Below, in pieces: positions 34,891 to 45,560 of a stretch of 64,000 nucleotides of DNA. The DNA lies in assembly GCA_020205615.1 (NCBI GenBank), contig CM035166.1, positions 91,339,706 through 91,403,705 on the forward strand, written 5' to 3'. This DNA comes from Panax quinquefolius. Its lineage: Eukaryota > Streptophyta > Magnoliopsida > Apiales > Araliaceae. The notes below the pieces were generated by a model. That model saw only the letters and a list, made by a program, of their open reading frames with translations, did not search any database and was not told where the DNA came from. Numbering within the stretch: position 1 is the first letter of the stretch; each line of letters opens with the position of its first letter. The translations under genes and the position numbers were made by a program.

Positions 34891-35040
34891 GAATGATATT
34901 TCTATCATTAATAAATTTCTTGACGTATTCTTGAAGATTTCCTAGCCTACCCTAGAGCGTGAAATCGAATTTTGTATTGACCCAAAGATAAAACCCATTT
35001 CTTAAACCCTCAAATATTTCTTCAACTAAATAAATAGTTT
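34891..35040 (+). pseudogene. Protease-RT linker joined to RNase H (RT deleted), element F
   Basis: The sequence runs through the linker (TTGACGTATTCTTGAAGA; CCCTAGAGCGTGAAATCGAA) to the first codons of RT (AAACCCATTTCTT). It then continues at once with RNase H sequence (AAACCCTCAAATATTTCTTC). The whole RT, about 1.1 kb in element I, is missing. The identical junction occurs in element C at about 15625-15645. Confidence 0.8.
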
Positions 35041-36850
35041 ACGTGGTTTATGATGAAAGTCATAATAAAAGCATTGGAATAATGAAAATCATGGGTATAT
35101 GAAGTATTAGTAAGTTTTATGATGAGTTATGTTGGTTAGTACGTAAAAACATGAAAGTTTCTTAGAAATCACAAAGAGTTGAAAATCGATTTTAGTGAAA
35201 ATGTAACATGAAATTAAATTGACCATATCTCCTATTATATTTTGAATTTTTGAATGTGGTCAAGTCCTAGAGTTAGATCTATGAGTTACCTAACTAATCC
35301 AAGTGGAATTACTGGAAAAGGTGTTGTAGATTTTTGTGTGGACTGATTTTAGCAAAGGAGTGCAAAGCTGCAAAACCTAAAAAGCTTCTGCCATGATTTT
35401 AGAGAGGCTGTTTCGGCCACTTAAATTATGAGAAAAATTCTGGCCTTTTGGGACATGAAAGTATATGGTATAAAGTACCTCCTGTCCAAAAATGAGCTCA
35501 TTCTCGACTTAAAATGAGCAAGTTATGACTATTTCAATATTTAGGTTTTTCCGACAAAAATGCTATAACCTGAGTTCTATAACTCCGATGACCATGAAAT
35601 TTAAACTGAAGCTCACGTTAACATGTGTAAGGTCCTGCCAAGATTTGGGAATTTTGGAGTTAAACTTGAGGTAGCTAATTTCTTAAGGAATTAAGTGGAA
35701 ATTGATTTTTAAAAATAGTAAATAAATTTTAAAAATTCCGAGAAAAATATATTTTCATTATGGGACTATATTATGCTAAATCCTTAGAAAAGAAATATTT
35801 TTGGGGCTGATTTGGTATTTTTCATGAAAATAGTTTAGTTACTTAACATATGAGTTAAATATGTTATGTGAAGTAACAAAGTTGAAAATAGGATTTTATG
35901 GCTAGAGAATCCTATATATAGTATATGCATATTTTTTTGATGAGGATTTGATAATTGGTGATGATATCTTATGAGTATGACATTTTGAATGAGTAAATGC
36001 ATTATATGGTAAAGTGTAAACAATTAAGATAAATTGTTTATAAATTTAAGAAGTGATTAAAATATTGTTATAATATTAATGTTATTAGATTATGAGATTA
36101 TTAAATGATTGATAACATGGGGATATTCTTGAATCTGGATAAATTATATTATAAATGTTTAATATTTATCCTTTATCTCATTTGATTGATTCTTTATATC
36201 ATTATCCTCATTTTATTTATGTTGAAAGTCATCTCGTGGCTCAGAAGTGCATAGATGAACTTGGTATGATTATGACCACGGATTATTCGGTATAATCATA
36301 ATCAGAAAATGAATACACAATTATCTTTGGTAGTAGTAGTGCATGGATAATTTGTGGTCGTGATACTAATGAATATCCTCGGCACGTAGTGCGGGGATGA
36401 TTCGATGATGTGGATTAATTATTGAAATGAGTCTCAAAGAATGAAATATTAATTCATGGATGCGTTCAAAGTCATCTCATGGCTTACGTGCATAGATGGA
36501 CTTGGTATGATTATGGCCGTGGATTGTTCTTGGTATAATCATAACAGAATTGAAAACACAATTATCTTTGGTAGTAGTACATGGATAATTTGTGGTCGTG
36601 ATACTAATGAATATCCTCGGCACCAGAAGTGGGGGATGATTCGATGATGTGGATTAATTATTGAAATGAGTCTCAAAGAATGAAATATTAATTCATGGAT
36701 GCGTTCAAAGTCATCTCGTGGCTTACGTGCATAGATGGACTTGGTATGATTATGACCGTGGATTGTTCGGGTATAATCATAATCAGATTGAAAACACGAA
36801 TATCCTTGGCCAAAGGGTGCATGGATAATTCGTGGTCGTGATACTATTAA
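35041..36850 (+). repeat. LTR-derived segment inside element F
   Basis: From about 35640 to 36850 this matches, in plus orientation, the U5-side of the long LTR G (complement of 42200-43100), including TTTGGTATTTTTCATGAAAA and GTGTAAACAATT. The first 600 bp (35041-35640) resemble plant LTR sequence but match nothing else here clearly. It replaces the integrase part of pol. There is no open reading frame. Confidence 0.65.
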
Positions 36851-36860
36851 GTCGCGTCTT
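36222..36860 (+). repeat. About 241-bp tandem repeat, nearly 3 copies
   Basis: Units start at about 36222, 36465 and 36705 (AAAGTCATCTCGTGGCTTAC). Each contains GTGCATAGATGGACTTGGTA, a pair of GATTATGACC/GGTATAATCATAA words, TGCATGGATAATTTGTGGTC and TAATGAATATCCTCGGCAC. Elsewhere this unit occurs once per LTR, so a local amplification occurred in this copy. Confidence 0.85.
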
Positions 36861-37053
36861 AGCATTATTGGTTTTACAGCTTGTATATCTTTAGCTTTCG
36901 TAGTGCAAAAGATGAATTGTTAATGAATAGCTTTGGCGATTTCAAAGATGAATTTAATATTTTAAACGATAAAGGTATTCAAGGTATCCTCATCTCTTTA
37001 TCATACCAGTATCGCACTCTAATTTCGAGGGCGAAATTCCATAAGGAGGAGAT
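36851..37053 (+). pseudogene. Chromodomain tail and polypurine tract, element F
   Basis: Only the last residues of the pol product are recognisable (the SRYPHLF-like segment at about 36985-37010, then the equivalent of NFEGEIS before the stop). AAGGAGGAGAT at 37042-37053 is the polypurine tract preceding the 3' LTR. The upstream part, 36860-36960, is too decayed to assign. Confidence 0.65.
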
Positions 37054-39466
37054 TGTGAGACCCCAGATTTTATCAATAAAGATTTAAATCTTGTCAAAAT
37101 AATTTTTATATTATGGTGTGAATTTAAGATAATATTATAGTTGTGGGTAGTATTTATAAATTTTGTAAAGTATGCAAGTGGTTATATTATATTCGATTTG
37201 GTCGGGAAATATTCTATTTAGCGAGGAATATTCGTACAAACAATGCTCAATCATTGGTGGACCCCACAATGTAATTATTATTTGATTGAGAAAACTACAA
37301 AAATATTTTATTAAAATAACTACGGAAGTTTTACCGTTGATCTTTGTTGAACTACTCTAGGTAGTAAAAGTACAAATAATACGTGTGGTTACATAGTAAA
37401 GTACACCAGTATTGATTATCGATGCTTATGTGAGAAGTCACCGGTTTGATTCCATTATCATCGATTAATAATATGAATTATTATAATGATAATGACGCTT
37501 TGTTTTATTCAGATTATTAACGTAATAAAATGTAAACATCTTTTATATAAAATAGAATACTTTATTAAAGTTATTCTATAAATAGAATATATTATATTTT
37601 ATTACGCATAGTGTTGCATAGTGTTTTTTTGCATAGTGTTTTGCATAGTATTGCATAAATGTCTGCGATAAGTAAATGTTTTTATATAAATAGAATATAT
37701 TATATTTTATTTAAAAGATTTTTCTTTAAATATGGACCGTCAGATTAAAGTAAATCAATCTGGACCGTTCATGGATTAGTTACTATGCATTCCATTTTCC
37801 TATAAATAGAAGCTCATTCCTTCATTATTTTCTTACGAATTCATTGAAACTCTAGAGAGAGAAATTATAGAGAGAAGCTATAGAGAAAATTATAGAAAGA
37901 AGAAGAGTATTCTGCTACTTCACTACTTCTATATTCAGTTCTTTTACTGTAAGGGGTGTTATTCTTTCTTCTTGAAGAGAACTTCTGTTATTCCATTCAC
38001 TATTATTCTGTTGGAATAACCTGTAAAAGTGGCATACCCTATACATAACCTGTATACGCGACATACCCTATACTTGGTGAAATCCTTATGTTATTCCATT
38101 GCTTATTATTCTGTTGGAATAACTCAGATACGCTGCTTACCCTATACTTGGTGACATTCTTCTATTATTCTCATTGGAACATCCTGCTCATGTGTTTTAC
38201 ACCGGACTTCGTTCCGCTTTTTATTATTCTCGTTGGAACATCCTGCTCGTGTGTTTTACACCCGACCGGTTCCGCCTTTTATTATTCTGGCTGAATATCC
38301 TATCTCGTGTTTTTACACCGGATCCGGTTCCATCTTTATTATTCTCATTGGAACATCCCGCTTGCAGTGAATTTCACCGACCGTTCCGTTATTATTATTA
38401 TGTTGAATAACTTTTGTCTATCTATAAGTACCGCATGCATGGTGATTTCTTTTGTTATTCCATTCTTTATTATACCCAGTTGGTTAAAACTTTGACTTCT
38501 ATACTCCATGAAATTAGTAGAATATCCTTGATATTTGCGTTTCATCCAGTATCTTTTCATGGAAATATTCTTCTGATCATTCTTGAATTTTACTCTACGA
38601 AACAGTATCATGTTGACAATTTGGACGTTAATAATTCATGGATTAAATAATTCTTGAACTTGTTTTATTGAATTATTATGTCATTGTCATCATCCTCATG
38701 TTATATTATGTTATCTTTGGCTTACGTGCATAGATGAACTTAGTATGATTATGACCAGGGATCATTCGGTATAATCATGACTTGATATAAATGATGTGAC
38801 AAAGTCCTCAGTGGCCTGTAATGCAGTGATGGATAATTTTTGGTATGATTATGACCAGGGGTGATTCGGTATAGTCATGACCATTGATAATTTGATGAAA
38901 ATCCTTGACCGTGGTACAGGGATGATTAGATGTGGTGGTTTATTTATTGTCGAGTCTCAAATGATAAAAATTGATGAAAACCTTTTAAAACCTAAAAGAT
39001 AGTAGACTTTATTCTCTACTTGACTCTTTTAATGGATTGCTTATTCATTGCAGCTTAAACCGGTTGTCTATTGTATTTTATCGCTTTAACATCATTGAAG
39101 GCTAATGATAATTTATTCTGCATTATCTTAGTCATAATATTTCTTACTGGGCTAGTTGAGCTCACCCTTTCTTTCACTGTTCTCTTCAGGAAATGAGAAC
39201 ATAGCTGGGACGAGTCGGGGAACGAAGTAATGGTCCAGAGGATAGCATTAATAGTCCTCACTATTCTGTGAAATAGTGTGATAATAGTTGTAATGAGGAC
39301 TCCTTTTGAGTTTGTATAATATCTAGTAGACAATATTTGTATTCAAACTCATAGTTTATGTCGTATACACCCATACGCTTATATTAGTAAGTTGTATTTG
39401 AATTTATGTACCATGTAAGTGGCGACTCAAGATGGGTGACGTATACCTAATTTTGGGGGCGTCACA
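37054..39466 (+). repeat. 3' LTR of element F
   Basis: Starts TGTGAGACCCC and ends GGGGGCGTCACA, followed by the ATTCA duplication. It has GCATAGTGTTTT units at 37606-37657, a TATA box at 37799-37808, the hairpin-module array at 37985-38475, and U5 with GGTATAATCATGAC words. Length 2413 bp, against 2421 bp for the 5' copy. Confidence 0.9.
37985..38475 (+). repeat. Hairpin-module array in R region of LTR
   Basis: Repeated modules of about 55-65 bp of the form ATTATTCTNGTTGGAACATC, GTGTTTTACACCGGAC and GGTTCCG, flanked by modules ending GGAATAAC. GTTATTCC and GGAATAAC form 8-bp stems (for example 38091-38124). Equivalent arrays with different unit numbers lie just downstream of every TATA box of the family, so they would be present in the RNA leader. 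Confidence 0.8.
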
Positions 39467-40256
39467 ATTCAACTTCACGTTCTGGGGGTAGAGCAGGAAG
39501 TTCTTCAGGAAATACGTCAGGAAATTCATTAACAACAGGAATATTATTCAAGTTTGACGTGTTTTTGTTCAAGTCCATAACATGGGCTAAGAAAGCTTAA
39601 CATTCGTTTTTCAATAAATGAATAGCTTTATGGCTTGATATGACAGTGACTGATTTTAGTGGTTTAATTCCTTGAATTCGTATAACAGGTTGGTTAGGAA
39701 TATGAAAACTAACAACCTTACAAAAATAATCAATTTTGGCATGATGACTGGTTAACCAATCAATCCCTAAAATCACATCAAATGCAAGTATCTTTAAAGA
39801 GATAAGATCAATAGGTAATGTGATGGTGCTAACTTGGATCAAGTAAGATTTATACACAGTGAATGTAATAAGAGTTTCTCCTAACGGAGTCTCCACAGAT
39901 AAATCAAAGTCTAATTTCTCCGGAGTCAAGTTTAAACGTTGAGCACAGGCATGAGAGATAAAAGAATGGGTAGAACCGGTATCTAGTAAGGTATAAACTT
40001 CACAAGAGTTCAAGATTAGCTTACCCGTGATCACCTCATTCGGGTTTCTCGCTAAGCGTTTTGCCACCACGACAAACGCCTCCTCGAACCACCGAGTTTG
40101 TTTTATCCGTAGTCGCTTTTGGTGCCGCCGTAGTCCCCGGACTTGACTTCGATCTGCCATGGACAAAATCGGGCTATATGACCGTCTTTTCCACAATTGA
40201 AACACACCTTGGAAGGTTGTGAACAGTTTGGACTTATGTGTCCCTCTTCTCCGCAT
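39467..40256 (-). pseudogene. Protease of element H (resumes after F)
   Basis: The 219-residue stretch (40256 to 39597) carries the end of gag and a well-preserved retropepsin: [20 protein letters not shown] with intact Asp-Thr-Gly, [40 protein letters not shown] and [20 protein letters not shown]. Toward 39467 the protease-RT linker follows, with no cassette, showing that H is of the autonomous type. Element F is inserted at its left edge. The protease would process gag-pol, but gag and RT of H are both broken. Confidence 0.85.
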
Positions 40257-41258
40257 CTGTAGAATCTAACTGGCGGTCGTTCTCCTCCTCTAGAATTTGT
40301 TGTTGGTGTTGGTACTGCTGCTGATGTCTTCCCGTCATTGTTGAATCTCCTCTTTTTAAAATTTCAACTTGACTCACCTCTCCTATTATCATGGCTATGA
40401 TTACCACCTAAGTGGTTACCGCTTTTGTTTGTATTTTTCCCTCCTCACTGGTTATCATCGCTCTAATGACTGCTGTCACCGGTATGACCCTGGTTGTGGT
40501 CCCTTGGTTGAACATACTCATTATCTCGCTCTAATAATTGAGCCATGTTGACAACATCTGAATACAGAGAAAATTTGTGAGAGATAATGTATTGACAAAT
40601 CTCGGGTTTTAGACCTCTCAGAAACATCCGCGTCATACGTTCCTCATTCTCTACCAAATGAGGTACAAACCTGGATAACTCCGTGAACTTCGCCTCATAC
40701 TGAGACACCGTCATGTTGTTCTGTTCCAGTCTAATAAACTCTACCTCCTTCATATGACGAATACTTTCAGGAAAGTACTTGTCATTGAACAGTTTCTGAA
40801 ATCTTTCCCCAAGACATGTTGAGTGCGGCTGGCTGGGTACGCTTCACAGATTCCCACCAGTAATCAGTCTCACCACGAAACATAAAGGTGGCGAATGAAA
40901 CCTTCTGTTCTTTCGTGCAACCCAAGACATCAAATATCTTGGTAATTTGCTTGACCCACATTTCTGCCTTAATTGGATCCGGCTTTCCCCAGAAATCTGG
41001 TGGTCCCAACTCCTTGAACTGCTTCGCTATGACAAACCGTGTGTTGCTATCATTTCCACCCGTATTTTGTACTTAAGTCTCTCTCATATGATTTTGCATG
41101 AACTGCAAAGAGCTTCTAAACATTCCATTATTCATCGTTTGCTACATAGTTTTATTTACAGGAGGAATATTGTCTTCTTGTTGCACGTTCTCTTCGTTGG
41201 TGATTGAAGGTTGTTCCACAGTCTTATATAATCCATTGTAAACGTTCTCTACTGCCAT
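40257..41258 (-). pseudogene. gag of element H
   Basis: The start codon is the ATG at 41258 (MAVENVYNG). Several stops follow (for example near 41140 and 41075). The capsid segments FKELGPPDFWGKPDPIKAEM and VKQITKIFDVLGCTKEQKVS (41009-40782) and [20 protein letters not shown] (40753-40463) are clear. Zinc knuckles lie at about 40265-40180: the first lacks its first Cys ([14 protein letters not shown]), the second is intact (CFNCGKDGHIARFC). The frame changes at about 40770 and again between 40460 and 40260. Confidence 0.8.
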
Positions 41259-41446
41259 TCTTAAAAATTGTCATAAAACAAGGGTTAATTAAATAAATTA
41301 ACATGTCACATAATATCCCTATATTATGACCGACCAACAAATAAGCTTAGGTAGGACACTTTAGCAAAGGATTTACTCGTCTCTCCCCTCCTAGTTCTAT
41401 TCCTCGATCTCCGCAAGAGACCATATCCCTAAGCTCTGATACCAAC
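41259..41446 (-). promoter_or_regulatory. Leader and PBS of element H
   Basis: The PBS GTTGGTATCAGAGCTTAGGG (41446 to about 41427, minus strand) directly follows the LTR end at 41447 and matches the family exactly. The rest is the common leader with CCTAGTTC/GAACTAGGAGG and ATAGGGATATTATG. Confidence 0.85.
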
Positions 41447-41470
41447 TGTGACGCCCCCAAAATAGGTATA
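41447..41470 (-). repeat. 5' LTR of element H, terminal 24 bp
   Basis: TGTGACGCCCCCAAAATAGG followed by TATA. The last five bases, GTATA (41466-41470), are repeated at 48897-48901, where this LTR continues. Block X (41471-48896) is therefore an insertion in this LTR. Confidence 0.8.
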
Positions 41471-41660
41471 TATGACGCCCCCAAAATAGGTATACATCAC
41501 CCATCTTGGGTCGCCAGAAATACATTAATGACAACTCCATTTATACAACTGTCGTGTAGAAAACGACCACAGTTAAACTGTGAGTTTTAATACAAATATA
41601 TATAACTCTCGTGGTGCCTTGACCACAAGACCTTACAATGGTACCTTACATAAAGGTACA

Positions 41661-44600
41661 TGTGATTCCCCCAAAACAGGTATACATCACCCATCTTGGG
41701 TCGCCAAATATATGATACCAAATTCAAATACAACTTAATTATACAACAGTCGTGTAAAATACGACAAAACATTATCTAAGAGTTTTTAATAAGAATATTG
41801 TCATCTAGATAATATACAAACTCAATGGAGTCCTCATTACATTTGTTGTCACACTATTTTAACAAAATAGTTAGGACTACTAATCCTATCATCTGGATCG
41901 TCACTCCGTTCCCCGACTAGTCCCGGCTACGTTCTCATTTCCTGAAGAGAACAGTGAAAGAAAGGGTGAGCTCAACTAGCCCATGCCAGTAAGAAATATT
42001 ATGACTAAGATAATGCAGAATAATTTATCGTTAGCCTTCAACAGTGTTAAACTGATAAAATATAACAAACATCAAGTTTAACTGCAGCGGAACAAGCAAT
42101 CCATTAGAAGAGTCAAGTAGAGAATAAAATCTACTATCTTCTATGATTTAAAAGGTTTTTCATCACATTTATCACTGAGACTCAACTTAATAAATACACC
42201 ACATCATCCCTGCACTACGGCCAAGGATATTCATTAGTATCACGATCACAAATTATCCATGCACTAAGGGCCAATGATATTTGTGTATTCATCAATGGTC
42301 ATGACTATACCGAATAATCTCTGATCATAATCATACCAAAAATTGTCCATCAATGCACTACAGGCCATTGAGGACTTTTACCACATCATTCGTCATATTA
42401 CGGTCATGATTATACCGAATAATCCCTTGTCATAATCATACCAAGTCCATCTATGCACGTAAGCCAAAGATTACTTTAATCACAATATAAGCATGAGGAT
42501 GATGACAATGATATAAGCATTAATCAAACGAATACAAGGATAAATATTAAAGACTTTAAATTTATCTAAATATTATCAATCACTTAATAAACTCATAATC
42601 TAATATTATTAATATTATAACAATATTTTAATCACTTCTTAAACTTATAAACAGTTTATTTCAATTGTTTACACTTTACCAAATAATGCATTTACTCATT
42701 CAAAATGTCATACTCATAAGATTTCATCACCAATGATCAAATCCCTCATCAAAAATCTGCATATACCCTATATAGGATTCCCAAGCCATAAAATCCTATT
42801 TTTCAATTTTGTTACTTCACATAACATATTTGATTCATTAACTCGTAACTAGTTTATTTTCATGAAAAATACCAAATCAGTTCCAAAAATATTTCTTTTT
42901 TGGGATTTAGCAGAATATAGTCTCATATTGAACATATATTTTTCTCGAAATTTTTAAAATTCATTTACTATTTTTTATATGGCCAAAACTACCAAAAATT
43001 TACACATTTATCATAAATTGTACTTTTGTCCAAAAATTTCGAAATTTACAGGGTATACTCCTGTTATATACATGTACTCCCAATAAATATTTCACTAATT
43101 TTGGAGTTAACCACAAAGAGTTATAAGGGTTTACTTTTAAAATAGTTTTTTTCCATAAAATCCATAACGCTTAATCTATACATCCAAAAATCGCAATCTT
43201 TGAACACAATATAGAAAACTCATCAAATTATCATTTCAAATTTTTTCAGATTTTTTGAGATTCAGAAAAATTACGAAACTGCCCATGGCAGAAACCCCTT
43301 TTGAATGAAAATACTATTCATATGAATACGAAGGATCATTCACCATGCATGTGGTCATCCACATAGACAGGTTATTCCAACAGAATAATAAAGAATATAA
43401 TAACAGAAGAATTCACCATGCATACGGTCGTCCGCTTAGACAGGTTATTCCAACAGGATAATAAATAACGGAACCAGGTCATGCATAATTCGTACAAACA
43501 GGATATTCCAACAGAATAATAAAGAATGGAACCAGGTCATACGTAATCCGCACAGACAGGATGTTCCAACCGAATCATAAAGAATGGAACCAGGACACGC
43601 GTAATTCGCACAGACAGGATATTCCAACAGAATAATAAAGAATGGAATAACAACAAAATTCACTGTGTGCGATAGATCACATTGCATGCATGAGTTATTC
43701 CAACAGATTCATAAAGAATAGAATAACAGAAGAATTTCACCATGTATGCAGTACTTCGCATAGATAGGTTATGACAACATAATAATAAAGAATGAAATAA
43801 CAACCCTTACGAGTATTGAAAGAAAATAACTCTCTTCATGAATATGAAAGAATAATACCCCTTACCTTAGAAAAACTGGATACTGAAATGGTGAGGTAGC
43901 AGACTTCTCTTCTTCTATCTCTCTATAATTTCTCTCTATAATAATTGCTCTAAAGCTTTTGTGAATTGGTGAGAAATAAAGGAAGAATGAGCATCTATTT
44001 ATAGGAAAATATAGTTTCGATAATTGCACGTTTTAGGGCTCAAAACATTACAGTATAATACATTCCTCTTTTTCTTCATTTTAAATTTAGTCCTGCAAGT
44101 ATTATCAAACTTGCACCACATCCCCTAATAGTAAATAATGTGAATTAATAGTTCATTCATGTGACTCAATAGTATAATCATGTGAAAAAACTAATTACAA
44201 TATAGTACCTTCAACTATACCTCCATTTTTAATTTAGTCATGCAAGTATTATCAATCTTGCACCACCTCTCCTAATAGTACATGAATGTGAATCAATAGT
44301 ACATACATGTAAACAAATAGTTATAAGCATGTGAAATAATAGCAATTAATTGCTCATTTATCCGATTAATTACCCGATTGGTCAATATAACCTCCAGACA
44401 TCAATTATTATCGAAATAAATGTCGATTTCCACTAACACTAATAATCCCAACACAATGGAACTATCAATTTCATCTTTAATCAACACAGCTTATTCATCA
44501 TTAATATTATAACTCACAATATTTAACAACCGTGTCGCTCCTAGGAAAGAGGGGCTTTTCGATAAGGATTTCTCCTTATCACGGCGCAATTAGGTGACCA

Positions 44601-45166
44601 AACCTCTCCTTGATGTAACTTCTAGACATTGTCAATATTGCAAATATGAATAACTTTGTCGTCTCAATTATTGATTTAATAATAATAAATATTATGCGAG
44701 ATGATCTTCGTGACAATAATTGAATCAATAATACGAGAGATATGATGCAAAGAATTCTCGTAGCAATAATTAAGTATAACTGAGTGACTTCTCACGTAAG
44801 CATCAATAATCAATACCGCAGTGCTACTACGCAACCACGCCAGACATCGCATTTTTACTACCGTAGTTCAACAGCTTTTAATTCAGAACACTTTCGTCGT
44901 TATTTTTATAAAATGATAATCCTGTCATTTTCTAATTACGACAATACTTCCGTTGTGGGGTCCACCAATGGTTGTGTCGTCGTACGAATATTCCCTGTTA
45001 AAACGAATATTCCCCGACCAATCGAATATTATATAACAACTTGCATACTTTGCAAAATTTATAAATACTACCCACAACTATAACACTATCTCAAATCCAC
45101 ACTATAATATTCAAAAAAATATTTCGAGAAAATTAAATCTTTATTCATAAAATTTGGGGTCTTACA
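41661..45166 (-). repeat. Complete LTR G (3.5 kb, probable solo LTR)
   Basis: Starts TGTGATTCCCCCAAAACAGG at 41661 and ends (LTR start) TGTAAGACCCCAAATTTT at 45166. It is longer than LTR B because of an extra AT-rich segment (42540-43310) upstream of the hairpin array. It has GCACTAC motifs in U5, the hairpin array at 43340-43805, a reverse TATA box at about 43994-44003 and the double-hairpin block at 44530-44630. Neither a PBS nor a polypurine tract adjoins it. The flanks GTACA and GTATA fit a solo LTR with one base changed. Confidence 0.75.
43340..43805 (-). repeat. Hairpin-module array, LTR G
   Basis: At least six modules of about 58 bp. Each has an AGGTTATTCC or AGGATATTCC start, CAACAGAATAATAAAGAATG, then GGAATAAC or GGAACCAGG, a variable AT/GC spacer and GCACAGAC. 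TTCC and GGAA flank the central CAACAGAATAATAAAGAATG, so each module can fold on itself. This is the most regular copy of the array in the window. Confidence 0.85.
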
Positions 45167-45560
45167 GTATAGTTAATAAATGTTTTAGAAATTAAAATCT
45201 TTGGAAAATACTCAAGGAAACCTTCGTACATGGAAGGCCATGCGTCTAGGTTATGATAGATATCATATGTCCACAGAATTATCCTTGGTTGACCCAATAG
45301 TCCCCAAAGAAAAACAAGAAGATTGCTATCATCTTCTTTCCAATGGTGAGTCTTCTCTTGACATATATTATCTTTGTTTTCTCCAAGAAAGAATTATATT
45401 TCAAATAAACACTAAGATTATATAGGTAGTGCTCGTAGATATACTCAGCAAATGGATGTGCACAACCCTGTCTTATGATAACATGAAGTTATCTGTCATT
45501 AGACATCTTGTATGATAGTGGCAAAAATGTCATTCCAAAGTTGGGTTCACCTCACCCTAT
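45167..45560. other. Unassigned segment inside block X
   Basis: About 390 bp with no similarity to the LTRs or to gag-pol. One 74-codon plus-strand frame (45201-45425, MENTQGNLRTWKAMRLGYDR...) is open, and CAATGGTGAGTC ... TTTTCTCCAAG could be read as splice sites. Neither is strong enough to call a gene. It may be internal sequence of the element that left block X, or captured host DNA. Confidence 0.4.

Larger units (their letters stand above)
30641..39466 (+). mobile_element. Element F: complete non-autonomous LTR retrotransposon
   Basis: A plus-strand element of 8.8 kb with two full LTRs (30641-33061 and 37054-39466), PBS, a 4-kb internal region, a polypurine tract and a perfect 5-bp target duplication, ATTCA. 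The internal region has no gag capsid, no RT core and no integrase core. It contains a tandem cassette array, a coiled-coil leader ORF, a decayed protease, a second cassette, an RT deletion junction, a large LTR-derived segment and the chromodomain tail. It must have been mobilised by proteins from another element. It inserted into the protease-RT boundary of element H. Confidence 0.85.

Noticed and set aside
36222..36860. Centromeric satellite array
   Set aside because: Only about three copies, and the unit is part of the family's LTR; there is no higher-order array in the window.
45201..45425. Possible host exon (74 codons with splice-like flanks)
   Set aside because: Single short frame, no recognisable domain and no neighbouring exons; reported only as an unassigned segment.
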